From Quercus robur (lineage: Eukaryota > Streptophyta > Magnoliopsida > Fagales > Fagaceae), in contig NC_065543.1 of assembly GCF_932294415.1 (NCBI RefSeq), positions 30,957,530 to 31,021,529 of the forward strand: a stretch of 64,000 bases of DNA, written 5' to 3'. Of this stretch, positions 59,501 through 64,000 are shown piece after piece. Under the pieces are notes generated by a model. The model had not been told where the DNA came from and did no database searches. It worked only from the letters and a program-made list of their open reading frames with translations. Position 1 is the stretch's first letter. Each line of letters opens with the position of its first letter. Both the position numbers and the translations under genes were made by a program.

Positions 59501-61117
59501 GGCATAATCACAAATGACATCAAAAGCAAGTTAGCCATCCATACAGATATGAGTTCAAAGTTGAAATATCCAAAATGAATGACAAATACAATCTTCATTT
59601 TCATTGAACTCAGAGAAGACACAAAAACATACTAGTATCTGAATGAGATATACTTTTGCATGAACATGAATAACAGCTCGTTTGAGGAATTTATCTTGAA
59701 AAAATGCATTTGCATCCTAAAAATCATACAACTGTATCAAACTGAAGAAAAGTTAAAAACTGGTAGAGTTAATAGAAATGTAAGGAAAGATTACAGACCC
59801 CTGGATATTGTTAAAATCAATGAATTAGTTCATCGTATTTAGCAATTATCTTCTATGGTTCTACTCAGTGTGTTTTCATTGCCCATTATGAATTACAAAA
59901 CACTTTTTTTGCAGAAAAGATACTGCAACTTATTAAACCAGAATGCATAATTAGTGAAATATTATTTCCTAGGGAGAGGGAAAAAAAAAAAAAAAAACAA
60001 AAAAAATAAATACAAAGAAGAAATTAAAATGGAAAATAAAGGCAAAAGTCTTACAGTCTCTTCAAGTTGCTCAAATTTCCTAGGTTTTCAGGAAGATGTC
60101 CATCAAGCTGATTTGCTTCCAAAACCCTATAAAATGCAATTTAAACTATAACCCAGGTTGTACACCATTCTTCTTTAAATTAAGCAATAAAATCTAAGTC
60201 AAGACTTACAGCTCCTCAAGTGAACCAATCTCACCAATTCCCTTAGGAATTTCACCACTTAACCGGTTTCCTGAAAGGGACCTGCAGAATACCAACTGTT
60301 AGGAAATGAACAACCTGTTGACCCCTTTGGTCAACACCTATATGGCAAATAATAAAGGCTCTCAAAGATACAAATGCAAAAAATAACTTACAGAATGACA
60401 AGAGGGAGCTGAGAGAAACTAGATGGAATTGATCCACTGATGTAGTTGAAACTGAGATCACTGTTAAATGAAAGAAAATTCATTTGGTCTTTCTCAATTT
60501 CGAGGTCATAAGACAAAAAGGCCAATCTTTGATGAAGTCAAAATTTATATAAAATGGACTACATATTGTTTGGAAAAGGCTTACCAAGTTCCTTAATGAT
60601 TGTATTAATGTGAATATCTACTCAGAAAACATAGAAGTATTTTTCAGGGTTAATACAATATGGTTGGCATGGTGCATCAGTGTGTGCTTGGACTTGGCAA
60701 CTAAATCTAGAAGATATATATGAACCTGTCTGGTAGAATAATATACACTTAGCTGGTTTTTGAGTATCCAATAGAAATTAAATGTTTCTGTTGTTTTAAT
60801 GGTAGTTAGTCATATCATCATCAATTTAATAACAAGTAATGCTCTTAATTTTTACAAGTTCTAAGAAAGCCAACTGAAATCCTATGAGAAATATGGTAGT
60901 GTACAGAATAAATGAAGAATGTGCGGACACCTCAATAACTACTCTTCATAATAAAAAAATATCTATGGAAAATTCGGCAAAAATGATAATATGATGAGGT
61001 TGATTAACTTCTTAAATGCAGAAAAAACACGAATGTTTCTCTTACAGTTCTTGCAGATTACTAAGATTTCCAAAATCAGCTGGTAGAACTCCGCTTAGAT
61101 TAAGACGCTTGAGCTGA
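51717..61117 (-). CDS. LRR-malectin receptor-like kinase (LRR-VIII type), 5' exons outside window
   Basis: Plasma-membrane receptor kinase. The 22 minus-strand exons, all with GT-AG borders and one continuous frame: 61117-61046, 60460-60392, 60281-60210, 60126-60055, 59390-59319, 59235-59164, 59055-58984, 58885-58814, 58710-58639, 57461-57393, 57254-57186, 57009-56947, 56780-56742, 56652-56603, 56488-56127, 55964-55766, 55688-55554, 53991-53873, 53742-53532, 53424-53187, 52532-52382, 52151-51717 (TGA). About 927 residues are visible. Order: about eleven LRRs, one per 69-72-nt exon; a Cys motif (Ile-Pro-Trp-Cys-Leu-Lys-Lys); malectin domain (Tyr-Ser-Leu-Phe-Ile-Asn-Cys-Gly-Gly); transmembrane helix; kinase with Gly-Glu-Gly-Gly-Phe-Gly, Ala-Val-Lys, His-Arg-Asp-Ile-Lys, Asp-Phe-Gly-Leu-Ala and Ala-Pro-Glu. 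All catalytic residues are present (RD kinase). Signal peptide exons must lie beyond 64000. Ligand unknown. Confidence 0.92.
52872..53092. mobile_element. MITE in a kinase intron
   Basis: TTTCTCTCCAAATCAAGTTG on the left and, reversed on the right, TCTCTAAGTTCCTCCAAC, with (G/C)ACAAAATT on both flanks. It resembles the MITE at 34133-34477 at its end (TTTCTCTCCAAAT). It lies inside the intron 53186-52533. Confidence 0.5.
53473..53507. repeat. (TA)n microsatellite in an RLK intron
   Basis: About 17 TA units in the short intron between exons 53742-53532 and 53424-53187. Other (TA)n runs lie near 31575, 39222, 40220 and 61712, and a (GA)n run lies at 55272-55294. Confidence 0.9.
53992..55553 (-). 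other. Largest RLK intron (1.56 kb)
   Basis: Separates the transmembrane exon from the juxtamembrane/kinase exons. It holds only AT-rich sequence, a (GA)n run and an A-run near 55422. No second gene is seen. Confidence 0.6.
57462..58638 (-). other. RLK intron of 1.18 kb within the LRR region
   Basis: AT-rich with a G-run near 58090. No coding sequence. Confidence 0.6.
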
Positions 61118-61129
61118 CTGTCATAGCAA

Positions 61130-61800
61130 ATAAAGAAAAAAGCAGAAAAAAAATTGAGACAAAGAGAATAAGAAACTGAATGCAATAAGAATCAGCATAT
61201 ACAGAGACTACCAGTTTAATTAACTTTTCAAATTTGATTTAAATCTATTGAAGCCTTATGATGGTGGGTGAGATTAGGAACTTCGTTGGAGGGACAAAGG
61301 AAAGATTAAGTTGCTTAAAGTAGGCCAGGGGTGTTTCAACTCTTCAATAGACACACTTGGAAAATACCTCTAGGTTTACACTTATATTGGATTATCTAAA
61401 CCAAATACAGATTACACTTGCTTGCCTATTTATAGTTAGATAAGGATGCATGCTATTAGCTAGTTTAAAGCCATAGGCTCCTGGCCCATGTGCAACTAAC
61501 TAGGCTCCTATGTAACTAATTAGGCTCCTAGCTTATCCGAAACAACCTTTGTTACAACTAGTACAAGCTTGTTAATTGTTACTAAAGCTCAAGTACTAGA
61601 ATAAACAAGACAGGTAGCTAGGATGCACTGCATCAGTTCAGTCCAGAAATTTCCCATCAAAAAAAGTTTTTGCCATCCAGTTGAGCGATGGTGTATTTTA
61701 TGTGCAACAAGTATATATATATATATATATATATAGGCTCAAGTACTAGGTGACCCAATTTCTTTCCATCACTTAATACATAGGCTCCATTTCATAATAT
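61130..61800. other. Spacer between the first visible RLK exon and the LINE
   Basis: Likely intron of the RLK. It contains a duplicated phrase (CTAACTAGGCTCCTA near 61495-61530) and a (TA)n run near 61712. No exon recognised. Confidence 0.5.
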
Positions 61801-61804
61801 ATAT

Positions 61805-64000
61805 ATTGCTAAGTAATAAACTTCATTGAAAAAAGTATAAGGAAAAAAAAAGACAGAACAAGGCACACAGGCAGTGTGCTATGAGGCAACAAAAGAAAAA
61901 AAAAACACTAAACAGAAATGAAAGTACAAATATCAAGCATATCAGGAAGAGAAATGAAAGTAACAACACCCGAAGCATTTGCCCATTCAAACAAAGTCTA
62001 AAAGAAAAAGAGCTTCAACTCATGAATCGATCTTCATCCCCTTCAAAAGTACGTTTATTCCTTTCCCTCTATATGACCTACATAAGACAATGAGGGATCA
62101 TGCTCCAAAGCACCTCTGTTATGAGTCTATTAAACTTGCCTGACCAACTCACTATAATTTCCACAACACTATGCGGCATGACCCAATGAACCCCAAAAAG
62201 GGATCACACCATTTTCCATAACTCTTGAGCTACTGGCAATGTAGAAGTAAGTGATCACTAGTCTCCCTGTTCCTCTTACATATGCAATACCAATCCATCA
62301 CCACCAGTTTTCGCCTCCTTAAATTATCAACGGTTAAAATTTTCCCTAACGCTGCTGTCCAAATAAAGAAACTGACCTTTGTAGGCACCTTTGGTTTTCG
62401 CAAGAAGTTTCAAAAGAATAGGTGATTAGAGGTTGTAAAGGTTTATAATAAGAGAGAACGTTAAAAACACATCGAGGAGAAAATTTCCAGCACATTTTAT
62501 TCACCCCATTCCTTCTCAAAGAGCCTGCATATATAAGGTCCGCAAAAGAGGCAACTGATTCTAACTCCCAATCTTGAACTGACTGAATAAAACTAATATT
62601 CCAATAGAAAGTGCCGCAGAAGACAACAGCAACTCAGCCATTGAAGCTTCCTTGTTACTAGCAATATTGAAAAGCTCTGAGAAAATATTCTCCAAAGTCA
62701 GTCCCTCACACCAAAGGTCATGCCAAAATCTAATAGAAGAACCATCCCCCATCTTAAAGATGATACAAGGATAAAAATCATCCCACCCTTTCTTGATATA
62801 ATTTCTCAAACCAACCCTATAGGGCCCTGCACCCTATGAGAACACCAACCCAAACATGCTACCAAATTTAGTATCAATTACCCTTCTCCACAAGGCATTC
62901 CTTTCCATAGTTATCTCCACAATCATTTCCCCAACAAAGACTTGTTAAATAAAACCAAATCCTGAACACCCAATCCCCCATTTTGAACCGGTACACAAAT
63001 AATCTTCGACTTTACCAAGTGATACTTAAACTCATCTCCTAATCCTATCCACACAAAATCCCTTTGTAATTTTTCAATACATCTAGCAATATTCACCGGG
63101 ATAGGAAACAGAGATAAGTATAAGGTAGGCAGGCTGGAAAAGGTGCTCTTTATTAAAGTGATACAGCCCCCCTAAGAAAGATATAATCTTTTCCACCCAA
63201 CCAATCACTGCTCCATTTTTCTCCAACACTCCAATCCAAAGTTCTTTTGCCGTAAAGTAGCACCTAAGGAAAGACCCAAATAGGTCATAGGTAACTTAGC
63301 TACTTTGCATCTAAAAACACCAGCCAATGCTTCTACATTGAGAGCATCACCAACTGGAACCAATTTAGATTTCCCAAAATTTATCTTCAGACCTAAAATA
63401 ATTTGAAACTAAACAAAAACTGGTTTCAAATGCCAAATTTGCTCTGGATCCACTCCACAAAAAATCGAAGTACTATCTGCAAAGAGGAGATGAGAAATCT
63501 CTAAACATTTCCAAGCACTTCTGCCCACCAAGAAACCTGAAATAAAGTTGTCAATCCTAGCCCTCTCAAACATCTGGCCAAGGGCATAACAATAACAAAC
63601 AAGTGAGGGGGTAAAGGGTCTCCCTATCTCAATCCCCGTGAACTATCGAAGAATCCACCCTGACTCCATTCACAAGCACCAAAAATGGAACTGTGGAAAT
63701 ACACAAGAATATCCACTACCTCCATTAGGCACCAAACCCACACTGTCAAAGCAAATACAACAAGAAATTCCAATGCACATGATCATACACTTTCTCCAAG
63801 TCTGCTACACAATGCTCCCAATAATCCTGATTTAAGGCGGCTATCTAAGCATTTATTGGCAATCAACACTGAGTTCAAAATCTGTCATTCTTTGACAAAA
63901 GCATTTTGAGGCTCAGGCACCACTTTATCAAGCCTAATGGCCAAAACCTTTGTCAGGATCTTATAGACCCAATAATCAGACAAATCGACCAAAAATCCTT
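61805..64000 (-). pseudogene. L1-type LINE, 3' half, decayed
   Basis: Minus-strand non-LTR retrotransposon. From 64000 down: RT blocks with Asp-Leu-Glu-Lys-Val-Tyr-Asp, Gly-Leu-Arg-Gln-Gly-Asp-Pro, Leu-Pro-Met-Thr-Tyr-Leu-Gly-Leu-Ser-Leu-Gly, and Ser-Leu-Pro-Thr-Leu-Tyr-Leu-Ser-Leu-Phe-Pro-Ile-Pro. A zinc-binding RVT-associated segment follows (Gly-Asp-Gly-Ser-Ser-Ile-Arg-Phe-Trp-His-Asp-Leu-Trp, about 62740), then Asp-His-Leu-Leu-Leu-His-Cys (about 62240). The 3' UTR ends near 61805 with CAATGAAGTTTATTACTTAG. The frame is broken many times. It lies upstream of the visible RLK exons, so it probably sits in an RLK intron. The 5' half is outside the window. Confidence 0.8.

Overview
This window is repeat-rich, AT-rich nuclear DNA of a flowering plant. 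The evidence is a multi-exon LRR-malectin receptor kinase with plant-type GT-AG introns, a PPR pseudogene, plant LTR retrotransposons of the Tat/Ogre and SIRE-like types, an L1-type LINE, Helitron termini and many MITEs. A woody eudicot is likely. A short MITE family at 28.9-29.5 kb resembles repeats I associate with Fagaceae (oak, chestnut), but that is memory, not proof.

Layout. 1-2.6 kb: mostly noncoding, with a possible minus-strand exon at the edge. 2.6-19.95 kb: nested Ty3/gypsy debris. A plus-strand Tat element (5' LTR 3169-4680, gag, protease, acidic linker, RT, dual RNase H, integrase) ends without a 3' LTR against a minus-strand gypsy element. That second element is broken by the LTR of a third one and ends in an LTR at 19270. 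20.5-26.95 kb: SIRE-like Ty1/copia derivative with gag and a spliced env-like gene but no pol, ending in a 3' LTR. 27.0-34.5 kb: PPR pseudogene, two solo LTRs, several MITEs and one very short poly(A) retro-insertion. 35.4-36.0 kb: two homologous phase-0 exons of an unknown minus-strand gene. 36.5-45.4 kb: tandem duplications, a Helitron abutting a second Helitron end, and a tandem duplication with one copy split by a solo LTR. 45.4-50.4 kb: a TIR-bounded unit with a spliced small gene and a 92-bp minisatellite.

The one well-supported host gene is on the minus strand at 61117-51717. Twenty-two exons with clean splice sites encode about 927 residues of an LRR receptor kinase: LRRs, malectin domain, transmembrane helix, RD kinase. 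Its first exons lie beyond the right edge, and a decayed LINE (about 61.8-64.0 kb) sits in what must be an upstream intron.

Almost everything else coding-like is decayed transposon. The most interesting items are the TIR unit with its AAATGTGA-rich array, the pol-less gag/env-like copia with a promoter-like leader before the env-like gene, the Helitron end-to-end junction, and the tandem hairpins in the Tat LTR. Coordinates of splice sites and LTR ends were read by eye.
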